From an uncultured bacterium (GTDB lineage: Bacteria; Bacillota; Clostridia; Oscillospirales; Ruminococcaceae), in assembly GCA_934875375.1 (NCBI GenBank), contig CAKXHL010000015.1:1-52217 (forward strand): DNA of 52,217 nucleotides, in the 5' to 3' direction. How positions within the stretch are numbered: position 1 is the stretch's first letter; the number at the start of each line of letters is the position of its first letter. Below, piece after piece: positions 24,278-32,680 of the stretch. The notes under the pieces are model-generated. The model made no database searches and was not told where the DNA came from. It worked only from the letters and a program-made list of their open reading frames with translations. The position numbers were made by a program, and so were the translations under genes.

Positions 24278-26167
24278 ATGGCAACCAAACAATTCAAAGC
24301 AGAATCCAAGCGTTTGCTGGATTTGATGATTCATTCCATCTACACCCACAAAGAAATTTTCCTGCGGGAACTGATCTCCAATGCCAGCGACGCGATCGAT
24401 AAGCTATACTACCGGGCTTTAAGCGAAAACATCACCGGCCTTTCCCGGGACGATTTTGCCATTACCCTCACCATCGACAAGGAAAGCCGTACTCTGACTG
24501 TATCTGACAACGGCTGCGGCATGACTCGGGATGAGTTGGAAAGCAATCTTGGCACCATTGCCAAAAGCGGCTCTCTCGCCTTTAAAAAGGAAAAAGAAGC
24601 CAAAGAGGATATCGACATCATCGGCCAGTTCGGCGTAGGGTTTTACGCTGCCTTTATGGTGGCTGACGAAGTAAAGGTCATCAGCCGCAGCTATCAGGGA
24701 GACGAAGCCTGGTGCTGGCAGTCCAAGGGGTCTGAGGGCTATACGGTCACCCCAGCAGAAAAAGACGGCCATGGCACCGACATTATTTTGAAGATCAAAG
24801 AAAGTTCCGACGAGGAAAACTACGACGAATTCCTCGACCAATACCGGATCGAAAGTCTGGTCAAAAAGTATTCCGACTATATCCGCTACCCTATCAAAAT
24901 GGAAAAAAACAAAAACCGAAAAAAAGAAGATTCCGATGAGTACGAGTCTTATACCGAAGTGGATACGCTCAACAGCATGGTACCCATCTGGAGAAAAAAC
25001 AAAAGCGAGATATCGCACGAAGATTACTGTCAATTTTATAAAGACAAATTTTTCGATTACAACGACCCCCTGTGGGTGATCCATAGTTCTACCGAAGGCG
25101 CTTCTACCTACAACGCGCTGCTGTTTATCCCGGAAAAACCCGCTTTTGATTATTACAGCCGGGACTTTGAAAAAGGGCTGCAGCTGTACGCTAGCGGTGT
25201 TCTGATCATGGATAAATGCGCCGATCTGCTGCCTGATTGTTTCAGCTTTGTCCGAGGTTTAGTGGATTCTCAGGATTTGTCTTTGAACATCTCCCGCGAA
25301 ATGCTCCAGCACGACCGCCAGTTAAAGCTCATTGAATCCCGTTTGGAAAAAAAGATTAAATCTGAGCTTTTGTCTATGCTCAAAAATGACCGGGAAAAAT
25401 ATGAGACTTTCTGGAAAGGTTTTGGCCGGCAGTTAAAATACGGCCTTTATTCCTCTTTCGGGGCGAACAGTGAACTGTTGAGCGATCTTTTGTTGTTCTA
25501 TTCCTCCCACGAAAAAAAGCTTTCCACATTGGAAGAATATATTGGCCGGATGCCGGAAGACCAAAAATATATTTACTACGCATGCGGCGATTCGCTGGAG
25601 CGCATCGATCAGCTGCCGCAGGCCGAGCTGGTCAAAGACAAAGGATACGAAATTCTTTATTTTACCGAGGACGTGGATGAATTTGTCACCAAGATGATGC
25701 CGGTTTATCAAGAAAAAGAGTTTCGTTCGGTCTCATCCAATGATCTCGGATTGGAAAGTGAAAAGGAAAAGGAAGAAACCAAAAAGCAGCAGGAACAAAA
25801 CAAGGATTTGTTTGGCGCAATCAAAGAGGCATTGGGAGAGCGAGTGACTGAGGTTCGTTTGTCCGGGCGGCTTAAAAATGCGGCCTGCTGTCTTACCGCC
25901 AAAGGCCAGGTATCTCTGGAGATGGAGCGGGTGCTGGGCGCTATGCCCGGAGAGCAAAAGGTAAAAGCAGAACGTGTTCTGGAATTAAACCCCGACCATG
26001 AAATTTTTCCGATCCTGCAAAAATTATATTCCGAACACAAAGAAGATTTGGCAGATTATGCCGAGCTTTTATATGGGCAAGCTCTCATTCGCGAAGGCAT
26101 GCTTCCGGAAGATTCTGCCGCTTTCGCTGCTGCAATGTGCCGTTTAATGGAGCGAAAAGGAAAATAA
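24278..26167 (+). CDS. htpG: Chaperone protein HtpG (Hsp90)
   Basis: Dimeric ATP-dependent cytosolic chaperone. The GHKL ATPase domain has LRELISNASDAIDKL, SDNGCGMTRDELESNLGTIAKSG and IGQFGVGFYAAF; the middle domain includes GVLIMDKCADLLPDCFSFVRG and SLNISREMLQ (catalytic Arg region); the C-terminal dimerisation domain completes 629 residues. The charged linker near 215-225 is short. AGCGAGGTGGA precedes the ATG. A CIRCE element just upstream indicates HrcA control, unlike Bacillus subtilis, where htpG is not in the HrcA regulon. Confidence 0.97.
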   Translation: MATKQFKAESKRLLDLMIHSIYTHKEIFLRELISNASDAIDKLYYRALSENITGLSRDDFAITLTIDKESRTLTVSDNGCGMTRDELESNLGTIAKSGSLAFKKEKEAKEDIDIIGQFGVGFYAAFMVADEVKVISRSYQGDEAWCWQSKGSEGYTVTPAEKDGHGTDIILKIKESSDEENYDEFLDQYRIESLVKKYSDYIRYPIKMEKNKNRKKEDSDEYESYTEVDTLNSMVPIWRKNKSEISHEDYCQFYKDKFFDYNDPLWVIHSSTEGASTYNALLFIPEKPAFDYYSRDFEKGLQLYASGVLIMDKCADLLPDCFSFVRGLVDSQDLSLNISREMLQHDRQLKLIESRLEKKIKSELLSMLKNDREKYETFWKGFGRQLKYGLYSSFGANSELLSDLLLFYSSHEKKLSTLEEYIGRMPEDQKYIYYACGDSLERIDQLPQAELVKDKGYEILYFTEDVDEFVTKMMPVYQEKEFRSVSSNDLGLESEKEKEETKKQQEQNKDLFGAIKEALGERVTEVRLSGRLKNAACCLTAKGQVSLEMERVLGAMPGEQKVKAERVLELNPDHEIFPILQKLYSEHKEDLADYAELLYGQALIREGMLPEDSAAFAAAMCRLMERKGK

Positions 26168-26198
26168 ACTTCCCTTTTCAAAAAGAATTTGTTAAGAT

Positions 26199-26240
26199 AA
26201 AAGAGTCTGTAGTGCTTTATTGGACAGGCTCTTTTCTTTT
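26199..26240 (+). terminator. Terminator after htpG
   Basis: AAAAGAGTCTGT (26199-26210) pairs with ACAGGCTCTTTT (26224-26235), one G-T pair, followed by CTTTT. Confidence 0.8.
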
Positions 26241-26352
26241 ACCTGAAATAATCGTGCTTTTTCTTTGTTTATGGTATAGAAGAATAGAAAAGCACCAATG
26301 GTAAAGAAAATTATGCCTTCTGCTCAATGCTTTTGGTAAAGGAGAACCGAAT

Positions 26353-26841
26353 TTGGAAACGATTTTTAATGCTCTTACCTTTTTGGGAAACGAATTTGCT
26401 TTGTTCATCATTTCCATGATCCCCTTGATTGAACTGCGAGGAGCAGTCATTTTGGGAGCCGCTTTGGACATGAACTGGGTTATTGTGCTGATCGTATCGG
26501 TCATTGGCAATATGGTTCCCATCCCTTTTCTGCTGTTATTTGGCCGTAAGATCCTCGACTGGCTGAAAACCGTTCCGCTTTTTTCCAAGCTGGCCCATTG
26601 GTACGAAGAAAAACTGGTTAAAAAGGCGGATCAAATCAACGAATACGCCAAATGGGGACTGTTTTTGCTTGTGGCGATTCCACTGCCAGGCACCGGTGCC
26701 TGGACTGGCGTTTTGGTAGCAACTTTTCTGAATATGAAAATGCGTCAGGCGCTTCCCATGATCTTTTTAGGTGTGCTTGCTGCGGGAATTGTTATGGTAA
26801 TCGGTTCTTACGGTCTGTTCGGTGCAATTCGTTTGTTTTAA
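26353..26841 (+). CDS. Small multidrug export protein family membrane protein
   Basis: A 162-residue polytopic membrane protein of the Sm_multidrug_ex family (COG2426). Despite the name its substrate is unproven. Hallmarks are SMIPLIELRGAVILG near residue 17, GNMVPIPFLLLFGRKIL and LLVAIPLPGTGAWTGVLVA, with four or so membrane spans. The start is TTG at 26353, preceded by AAAGGAGAACCGAA; no ATG lies near. It is flanked by terminators on both sides and is probably monocistronic. Confidence 0.85.
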   Translation: METIFNALTFLGNEFALFIISMIPLIELRGAVILGAALDMNWVIVLIVSVIGNMVPIPFLLLFGRKILDWLKTVPLFSKLAHWYEEKLVKKADQINEYAKWGLFLLVAIPLPGTGAWTGVLVATFLNMKMRQALPMIFLGVLAAGIVMVIGSYGLFGAIRLF

Positions 26842-26874
26842 TCGCGGCTTTACTTCCGCCCCGCCTTGATGAAC

Positions 26875-26909
26875 AAAAAGCCCTTTGCAAAAAAGCAAAA
26901 GGCTTTTTT
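26875..26909 (+). terminator. Terminator after small multidrug export gene
   Basis: AAAAAGCC-C-TTTGC (26875-26888) pairs with GCAAA-A-GGCTTTTTT (26895-26908), a 13-pair stem with one mismatch and a T-run. Confidence 0.85.
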
Positions 26910-27210
26910 ATTTTTCTGTTTTTTGGGCGCATAACAGCCACAAAAAATCCCAAACTAAAAAAGAATCCGACATCTTCCAAAAAGCATGGAAAATCTCGTC
27001 GGATACGGCAAAAACAGGTCAAACAAAAGAGAATAATCATCCCGTTCTGGCAAACAATAGAACTACTGATCCTGACATCCATCGTCCCGGTAAAAACGAA
27101 GGATCTCAACGGCCAATGCCGTATCCACTGTTTTTAACATCATCTCTGAGCCGGACGATCCTGTAAACATGCCATAAGGCAAAGAATAAACGCACGGAGG
27201 AACTTTAAAT
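26910..27210 (+). other. Intergenic region upstream of spoVT
   Basis: No gene seen. It holds an imperfect hairpin with outer arms TCCGAC (26966-26971) and GTCGGA (26998-27003) and inner TTCC/GGAA. I could not place a convincing sigma-A or sigma-G promoter for spoVT in it. Confidence 0.4.
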
Positions 27211-27753
27211 ATGAAAGCCACTGGAATTGTCAGACGAATTGACGATCTAGGCCGGGTCGTCATCCCAAAAGAAATCAGACGGACTATGCGGATTCGAGAA
27301 GGTGACCCGTTGGAAATTTACACAGATAACGACGGAGAGGTCATCTTTAAAAAATATTCTCCTATCGGCGAACTCTCAGGGTTTGCCGGCATTTACGCTG
27401 AGGTGCTGCATAAAACCGGCGGTTCCCCGGTGGTCGTTTGCGACCGGGATCATGTTGTCGCCGTCTCCGGTATCCCCAAAAAAGAACTGTTGGAGCGGCG
27501 GGTATCCCCATCTTTAGAGGAAATGATGGAGGCCAGACAGACCTTTACTCTGACCGCTTCCAACGCAGGCAGATTACAGCCGGTAGAAGGCTCTGACCGC
27601 CTGGCTCTAGCCGCTGCCCCAATTTTGTCCGCGGGGGATGTCTGCGGCGCTGTTATGTTCTTGAAAGAAGATTCCACCGCAGCTGCCAGTGAAGCAGATG
27701 TGAAACTCATCAGTGCCGCTGCTTCTTTTCTTGGACGTCAGATGGAAGAATAA
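27211..27753 (+). CDS. spoVT: Stage V sporulation protein T
   Basis: Transcription regulator of forespore genes. The AbrB/MazE-type DNA-binding domain occupies residues 1-50 (TGIVRRIDDLGRVVIPKEI, GDPLEIYTDNDGEVIFKKYSP), nearly identical to the Bacillus protein. A GAF-like domain follows to the end (VVVCDRDHVVAVSG, GAVMFLKED, AAASFLGRQMEE). 180 residues is the expected length. ATG has ACGGAGGAAC upstream. Together with the SASP gene it indicates a spore former. Confidence 0.95.
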   Translation: MKATGIVRRIDDLGRVVIPKEIRRTMRIREGDPLEIYTDNDGEVIFKKYSPIGELSGFAGIYAEVLHKTGGSPVVVCDRDHVVAVSGIPKKELLERRVSPSLEEMMEARQTFTLTASNAGRLQPVEGSDRLALAAAPILSAGDVCGAVMFLKEDSTAAASEADVKLISAAASFLGRQMEE

Positions 27754-27768
27754 CTTGTCAAACCCACA

Positions 27769-27808
27769 AGCGGAAAGGCGATGGAAATCCCATCGCCTTT
27801 CTGCTTTT
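27769..27808 (+). terminator. Terminator after spoVT
   Basis: GAAAGGCGATGG (27773-27784) pairs with CCATCGCCTTTC (27790-27801), followed by a T-rich stretch. Confidence 0.85.
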
Positions 27809-27906
27809 CTTCTTAGCCATATCAAAAAAACTATACAATATATGCCAAAATGCTCCCGTGGTATATCTTTGCTTAAAAAGGTAATCTCAAAAAAGTCTCT
27901 AAAAAG

Positions 27907-27955
27907 AAAAACCAGGGAATTTGTGCCATTCCACATTCTCCCCTGGTTTTCTTTT
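27907..27955. terminator. Terminator downstream of DUF4015 gene
   Basis: AAAAACCAGGG (27907-27917) and CCCCTGGTTTT (27940-27950) pair around a 22-base loop that can itself fold. T-rich sequence follows on both strands. On the minus strand it terminates the rnf/DUF4015 run. Confidence 0.75.
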
Positions 27956-27967
27956 TATCTATCATAT

Positions 27968-29215
27968 TTATGACAATGGATAGTTCCCCTGTTCGTTGTA
28001 TAAAATATATCCGGTTATGCCGGATTCCTCCAAAGCACGGATCTGTTCTTCAATCTGAACTGCCGTGTACTCCAGAGATGATGACGCATCTGTATATGCC
28101 TGCAGCATTGGCAAAAAGCTTTTGTCCGCACCCGAAGCCTTCAGCTGTAACAAAACTGCCTTTACCGTATCGTATGGCTGCCCGGCCGGATCCGCCATGG
28201 TCAGCGATTCGGGACGGACCCCACTTGCCAAAATTGCCGGCCGTACGTCCGGACAGAAATTTTCTATCGGATAATACAAACCGCCGGAATCATAAGAAGA
28301 CGTTTCCATTCCCAGCATCGCTTGGGCAGAGGACGCATAGATTAAAGTTCCGTTATTCTCTTTCAGCAGTTCTTCCATATCCTGCACAAAATCAGACAAC
28401 ACCTGTTGACGGCTTTTCGTCTGTGCACCGTATCCCGCCAGCTCCAGACTATATCCAGCGGGAAACTGCACTCCATCCAGCATAATTGCAGAACAACCGG
28501 CGCGCACACACTCCAAAGACAGATCCGCAATATACATTTGCGCCACTTCGGAATAGGGGTTCAGCCAGCTTTTTCCGCCGTTTTCCTTTGAATTATCCAG
28601 CCAAAGCATTTCCGTATCCTGATATTTTACCGCCGCTTTTTTCAAAATCAGAGAACTAAGCGGATCCCGAAATGCGTAAATTCTTGCGATTACTGTCATG
28701 CCGTTTTCTTTTGCCAACGCCGTAATCTGTTCCATATCCACCGCACCGGCCGCCTGTGCTGCAACTTCCGCCACCGTTTGATTCGCAGATTGATACAGCA
28801 CCTGACCTTGTGCATTTTTGGCGTCGACCAAAATGCAGTTGATATCCTGCCGTTTCAAATCCGACAGTGTCTGGCTCAACTGTTCAGTATTCTGCAGCGC
28901 CGTCAACGGGAGATATACTCCCCTAACCTGTGACAAGTTCAATGTTACCGACTGCTGAGAATCCGTCTGTGGCTGTTCCGGCAGCGACTCTGCCAACTGG
29001 GATGCATCTCCCGGTTCTGATGATGGCAGCGTGTTTTCCGGCACCTTCATTGTACCAGACAAAAACTGGGAAACCGGCTCATACAGTACCCATCCTAAGC
29101 AAGCGATGCCGGCTAAAATGACAACAGTCAGCACAATACCCATTACCTTTGACAAAGTACTCCGGCCGCCATAAATGCGCCGGTAGCGCTTTATTTTTTT
29201 CTGTCCTTTTGCCAA
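27968..29215 (-). CDS. Putative glycoside hydrolase-like protein (DUF4015), membrane-anchored
   Basis: A predicted extracytoplasmic TIM-barrel protein of the DUF4015 group, distantly related to amylase-type hydrolases; substrate unknown. A basic start (KKIKRYRRIYGG) and a single membrane span at about 24-47 precede a Ser/Gln-rich linker. The barrel begins at VRGVYLPLTAL and runs through DINCILVDAKN, MTVIARIYAFRDP, WLNPYSEVAQMYIADL, CSAIMLDGVQFP and the C-terminal GYILYNEQGNY. Length 415. The start is TTG with GAGGTGAGG upstream. It lies 77 bases after rnfA and could be on the same transcript. Confidence 0.8.
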   Translation of the reverse strand: MAKGQKKIKRYRRIYGGRSTLSKVMGIVLTVVILAGIACLGWVLYEPVSQFLSGTMKVPENTLPSSEPGDASQLAESLPEQPQTDSQQSVTLNLSQVRGVYLPLTALQNTEQLSQTLSDLKRQDINCILVDAKNAQGQVLYQSANQTVAEVAAQAAGAVDMEQITALAKENGMTVIARIYAFRDPLSSLILKKAAVKYQDTEMLWLDNSKENGGKSWLNPYSEVAQMYIADLSLECVRAGCSAIMLDGVQFPAGYSLELAGYGAQTKSRQQVLSDFVQDMEELLKENNGTLIYASSAQAMLGMETSSYDSGGLYYPIENFCPDVRPAILASGVRPESLTMADPAGQPYDTVKAVLLQLKASGADKSFLPMLQAYTDASSSLEYTAVQIEEQIRALEESGITGYILYNEQGNYPLS

Positions 29216-29292
29216 AACGCCTCACCTCTTGTTTTGATGTCTTTCTACACAAAGCTTACCCTTGAGAGACTATATTTATTCCATACTCTGCT

Positions 29293-29889
29293 TTATGCCG
29301 CCAACTGATGCCCTACTAAACCATATAAAGAAAGGGAAATCAGCCCCACATAAACCAATTCTGCCGGCAATCCCCGAAATGCTTTGGGAATATTACAGAT
29401 GCTCATACAGTGCCGCCCCTGCTCCAGCAAAAATACAGCCAGCAGAAAGGAAAGACCGATTCCCAATCCATAAACCGTTGATTCCAGCCAATGAAGCCCA
29501 GAATATACGGTCAATGCCATTGCGCCATAGGCGGCACAGTTAAAAAAGGCCATTGTCAACAGCATACTGTGGTCGTGGAACCAATCCCGTTTTTTCCAGT
29601 TCAGCAGAAAGCAAACCATTCCATACAGCAGCGTCAAAATCAGCACATAGACAACCGGACGCAAATATTGAACATTTTCCCACTGACTGATAAGCGGATT
29701 CAAAAGTGCCGCAAACAAAGCCGCGACTGTTGTAATACCTGTCAAAATCAGTCCAAACTGCCGAAGCCCTTTTCTGCCTCCGGGAATCACCAAAAGCGAG
29801 GTAATATCCAAAGCTCTGGAAAAGACTGCGTTTTGTAGAACAAGCGCCGTTAAAAGAAGCGAAAAAATTCCGATTAACGTATTATTCAT
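29293..29889 (-). CDS. RnfA-like membrane subunit (degenerate cysteine site)
   Basis: A six-span membrane protein of the RnfA/RnfE/NqrDE family. In ordinary Rnf complexes A and E face each other and bind an iron-sulfur cluster with two Cys each. Here ALVLQNAVFSRALDITS (15-31) lines up with the usual VNNFVLSRFLGICP, so Cys is Thr30. The second site FFNCAAYG keeps Cys118. KAFRGLPAELVYVGLISLSLYGL is the typical C-terminus. I chose ATG 29889 rather than 29904, since GGAGG is eight bases upstream and it overlaps the rnfE stop as ATGA; 198 residues. Cofactor loss is inferred by alignment from memory. Confidence 0.82.
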   Translation of the reverse strand: MNNTLIGIFSLLLTALVLQNAVFSRALDITSLLVIPGGRKGLRQFGLILTGITTVAALFAALLNPLISQWENVQYLRPVVYVLILTLLYGMVCFLLNWKKRDWFHDHSMLLTMAFFNCAAYGAMALTVYSGLHWLESTVYGLGIGLSFLLAVFLLEQGRHCMSICNIPKAFRGLPAELVYVGLISLSLYGLVGHQLAA

Positions 29890-30554
29890 CGCTGAGTCCT
29901 CCATTTCTTTTGCTGCCGCCGAACCAAAGCTACAACATCGCGGCTTCTGTCAACGCACCAACGCAAAACGGCTGCTGTCACGCCAACGGTAATAAAACCG
30001 GCAAAGGCATAAGCTACTGCCGGAAATTTCACCGAAAGGGCAGTGGAATTTCCCCCAAAAGTGCCATAAGCCAACCATTCCCGCAGCGCCGAAACCACCA
30101 ATACGCAAATAGAAAATCCAACTGTCTGGCAAACTCCTTCCCATAAAGCCCACTGCGGTTTTTTTTCTTGGCACAGAGGAGCGCGGACAATCCAAACCGT
30201 ATTCAATGCCACAACAGAAAAATACATGCCCAGCGAATCAAACAGGTTGGGAGCAATTCCTCCAGCCAACAACCGCGTAGGAATGAGCATCAGTGCTGCC
30301 ACTACCGCACAGATCGCAGTACGCGCATACTGAGGGACCTTTTTCGGCAGCATACCAAGAAAGGAGGATACCACTAAAACCGGTATTGTAACCATGCCGA
30401 ATACCAAAGACAGCCCCACTCCGTTTTTGACAGTAAAACTTCCCACCACAGCTGGCGCCAGAGCCAATCCAGTTACCCAAACTGGATTTTTGACAAATAT
30501 CAAATCAAGCTCTTTGCGCAGATTTTTTTTCACTGAGTTTTGTTCTTGTTGCAA
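29886..30554 (-). CDS. RnfE-like membrane subunit lacking both cysteine ligands
   Basis: Partner of the RnfA-like protein, 222 residues, about six membrane spans. The N-terminal repeat NPVWVTGLALAPAVV aligns with the usual NPVLVQLLGLCPTLA, placing Ala33 where Cys is expected. SVVALNTVWIVRA aligns with VVNCIILGRA, placing Thr119 where the second Cys is expected. Start is TTG with GGGGGG six bases upstream, overlapping the end of rnfD by 50 bases; a GTG seven codons later is possible. The missing cysteines imply that the membrane iron-sulfur centre is not formed. Confidence 0.8.
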   Translation of the reverse strand: MQQEQNSVKKNLRKELDLIFVKNPVWVTGLALAPAVVGSFTVKNGVGLSLVFGMVTIPVLVVSSFLGMLPKKVPQYARTAICAVVAALMLIPTRLLAGGIAPNLFDSLGMYFSVVALNTVWIVRAPLCQEKKPQWALWEGVCQTVGFSICVLVVSALREWLAYGTFGGNSTALSVKFPAVAYAFAGFITVGVTAAVLRWCVDRSRDVVALVRRQQKKWRTQR

Positions 30555-31518
30555 GATAAGCCCCCCTTAACCGGCGCAAAAGCCGTTCGCTGTATCGGTC
30601 TAACGTAAAACTAAACACATTGGTTAAAAGCAATGCAAAAGCAAATGTCTGCTCCGCCCGGCCAAAGCGCTGGAATAGAATGGTAAATACAGCTGCCAGC
30701 GCACCGTAAGCCAATCGGGAGCTGGAGCGTTTGGGAAGAGTTCCCGGCTCATTCAGCATGAAAATGCCGCCGAACACCCACATTCCTGTGGTCGCTTCAT
30801 ATACCAATGACATCGGACCGCTTTCTGGAATTCTGGGGAACAGAAGCATTGCCAGTACCATGATCCCGAAAAAAGCAGCAGGTGCCTGCCAGCTGATCGC
30901 ACCACGGAACAGCAGATAAAACAGACAGGTCGCCAATACCAGTATATTGGTAAGGCCCATAGGCCCCAAAAAACGGCCCAACAAAAGATCTAAAATATCA
31001 TTGGCAGGTACACCCCCCTGGAAAAGATTCCAGGCGGGTCCGCTGGAAAGTCCCGCGGAAATGGTTCCGAACGGTTCCAACGAGGAAAAAGGCGCAGGAT
31101 AAGAAAATATCTGCACAGGCCAACAAGCTACTGCAAAGGCAAAGCCTGCCGCAGCGGGATTAAAGGCGCTTTGTCCCACACCGCCGAATACATGCTTCAC
31201 AAAAACAACGGCAAACACAGAAGCGGAAACCACCACATAATAAGGCGTTGCCGCAGACATCATCAGCGGAAGCATCATACCGGTAACCACCGATGAAACA
31301 TCCCGGAAATAGGGTTTTTTCCCTTCCAGCAAAATGCAGACAAAATCACTGACAACCGCCGCCGCGACAGAAGCCAAACCCAACATCAATGCCCTTAATC
31401 CGTAAAAGTAAAACGCCATAAAATATAAAGGCAATAAGGCAATCACCACATCCATCATAACGGTGAAAGCGGAATCCCGGTTCCTTACATACGGCGCTTT
31501 CGGTTCATACTGCAACAC
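30505..31518 (-). CDS. RnfD-like membrane subunit lacking the flavin-attachment threonine
   Basis: A 337-residue polytopic membrane protein of the NqrB/RnfD family. SSVVTGMMLPLMMS, FGGVGQSAFNPAAAGFAF (111-128) and FGGIFMLNEPGTLPKR are clear family landmarks. FMN in RnfD is normally held by a phosphoester bond to Thr in an S/T-GAT motif preceding a PL..L segment. Here the aligned stretch is LSSGPAWNLFQGG with SGPA at 159-162, so no Thr is available. It starts just after rnfC (two bases between) and overlaps rnfE. The family call is firm; the missing site is inferred from the motif. Confidence 0.85.
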   Translation of the reverse strand: MLQYEPKAPYVRNRDSAFTVMMDVVIALLPLYFMAFYFYGLRALMLGLASVAAAVVSDFVCILLEGKKPYFRDVSSVVTGMMLPLMMSAATPYYVVVSASVFAVVFVKHVFGGVGQSAFNPAAAGFAFAVACWPVQIFSYPAPFSSLEPFGTISAGLSSGPAWNLFQGGVPANDILDLLLGRFLGPMGLTNILVLATCLFYLLFRGAISWQAPAAFFGIMVLAMLLFPRIPESGPMSLVYEATTGMWVFGGIFMLNEPGTLPKRSSSRLAYGALAAVFTILFQRFGRAEQTFAFALLLTNVFSFTLDRYSERLLRRLRGAYLATRTKLSEKKSAQRA

Positions 31519-31520
31519 GA

Positions 31521-32651
31521 TCAGTCACCCTCCTTCTCATGGCGGCGGCGCTTCATTTCGATTTTGGCCAGTTTAATATTTTCGGCAATATCGATTTTAG
31601 AAGGGCAAATATAAGAGCAGGTTCCGCAGCCAATACAGCGGTGAATATCGTAAAAGGACAATGTCTCATACTTACCAAGTTCAATATATCGGTTGATATA
31701 AAATGGGGTGAGATTTTCAGGGCAGACCTCAGCGCATCGTCCACATCCAATGCACTGGTACCGACGTTTCTTTTCTTCATCTCTCAAAGCCAAAACCGCC
31801 CGGGACATCGTCCCTACCAGATAGCTGTCCGGATCCTCACAAATCGCGCCAGTCATGCTCCCGCCGATCACCACATACCCTGGTTCTTCCGCCAGTCCAC
31901 AACGCTCAAACAGCTGCGTCGGCGTCATACCGATGGATACTTCCAAATTGGTCGGATTCGCTACGCAGATACCTGCTACCGTTACAAAGCAGGTGGACTG
32001 AATACGATGTTCGTATACCGCACGATACAGATGAATCAAACTGCAAACGCCAATTAACACAGCAGGGCCATGGCTGTCAAAATCGTCCATGGTCCGAAAT
32101 TCTGCTGGGTATCGACCGTGAATCCGGCGAATTTCGACTCCATCAATATCCTTGGGAAGTTTTGTCTTGAGATCCAGATCGCTCAAGTTTTTGTAAATGG
32201 CAAAGTAAATCTTGGGGTTTCCCACAGCTTTCGCTGCCAGCCGCAAGCCCCCCCCAGCTTCTTTTTTCAAAAACAGCAGTGGGTTGATCTGGCTGGATAC
32301 GTAAGGCTCATCGTCGATGGCATCTCCCACCACAACCCTAATGTTCATACGCCGGGCTTTCTCCAATTTTTCATGCAAAAACAGGCCGTCCCGTTCATCA
32401 ACAATCCGAGCCAACCTCGCAATTTCGATGATCTGTTTGCCGGAAAGTGCTGCACCATCATAAGGCAAATCGCTTTCAAACAGCATTCCCGCATAATTCG
32501 CGTTTAAAAAGGTGCGCAGCTTTCGGCGAAGAGCCGGTTCCTTTCGTTGTTCTAAAATGATTCCGCGGGTAAAATTTCCTGACACCCACTTCACCCTTTC
32601 CATGTTTATTGGGAAAAGCTTTCTCCCTTGCTTCCACCGGTCAAAAAACAC
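31521..32651 (-). CDS. Divergent RnfC-like iron-sulfur protein without N-terminal and NADH-motif regions
   Basis: 376 residues, while RnfC is usually 430 or more. The C-terminal ferredoxin motifs are intact: CIGCGRCAEVCP (Cys300, 303, 306, 310) and CIGCGTCSYICP (Cys339, 342, 345, 349). The middle aligns with RnfC: VVVGDAIDDEPYVSSQ for the usual NGAECEPYLT, GVCSLIHLYRAV, and GYVVIGGSMTGA for the SGGPMMG region. The N-terminal beta domain (GG.HP...) is absent, and the glycine-rich GMGGAGFPT motif is replaced by ARIVDERDGLFLHE. The start is GTG with a weak ribosome site; ATG at 32603 is an alternative. It is the first Rnf gene, 29 bases after rpe. Confidence 0.75.
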   Translation of the reverse strand: MFFDRWKQGRKLFPINMERVKWVSGNFTRGIILEQRKEPALRRKLRTFLNANYAGMLFESDLPYDGAALSGKQIIEIARLARIVDERDGLFLHEKLEKARRMNIRVVVGDAIDDEPYVSSQINPLLFLKKEAGGGLRLAAKAVGNPKIYFAIYKNLSDLDLKTKLPKDIDGVEIRRIHGRYPAEFRTMDDFDSHGPAVLIGVCSLIHLYRAVYEHRIQSTCFVTVAGICVANPTNLEVSIGMTPTQLFERCGLAEEPGYVVIGGSMTGAICEDPDSYLVGTMSRAVLALRDEEKKRRYQCIGCGRCAEVCPENLTPFYINRYIELGKYETLSFYDIHRCIGCGTCSYICPSKIDIAENIKLAKIEMKRRRHEKEGD

Positions 32652-32680
32652 CGCATGCCGCTGTCAATCCTCATGCCGTC

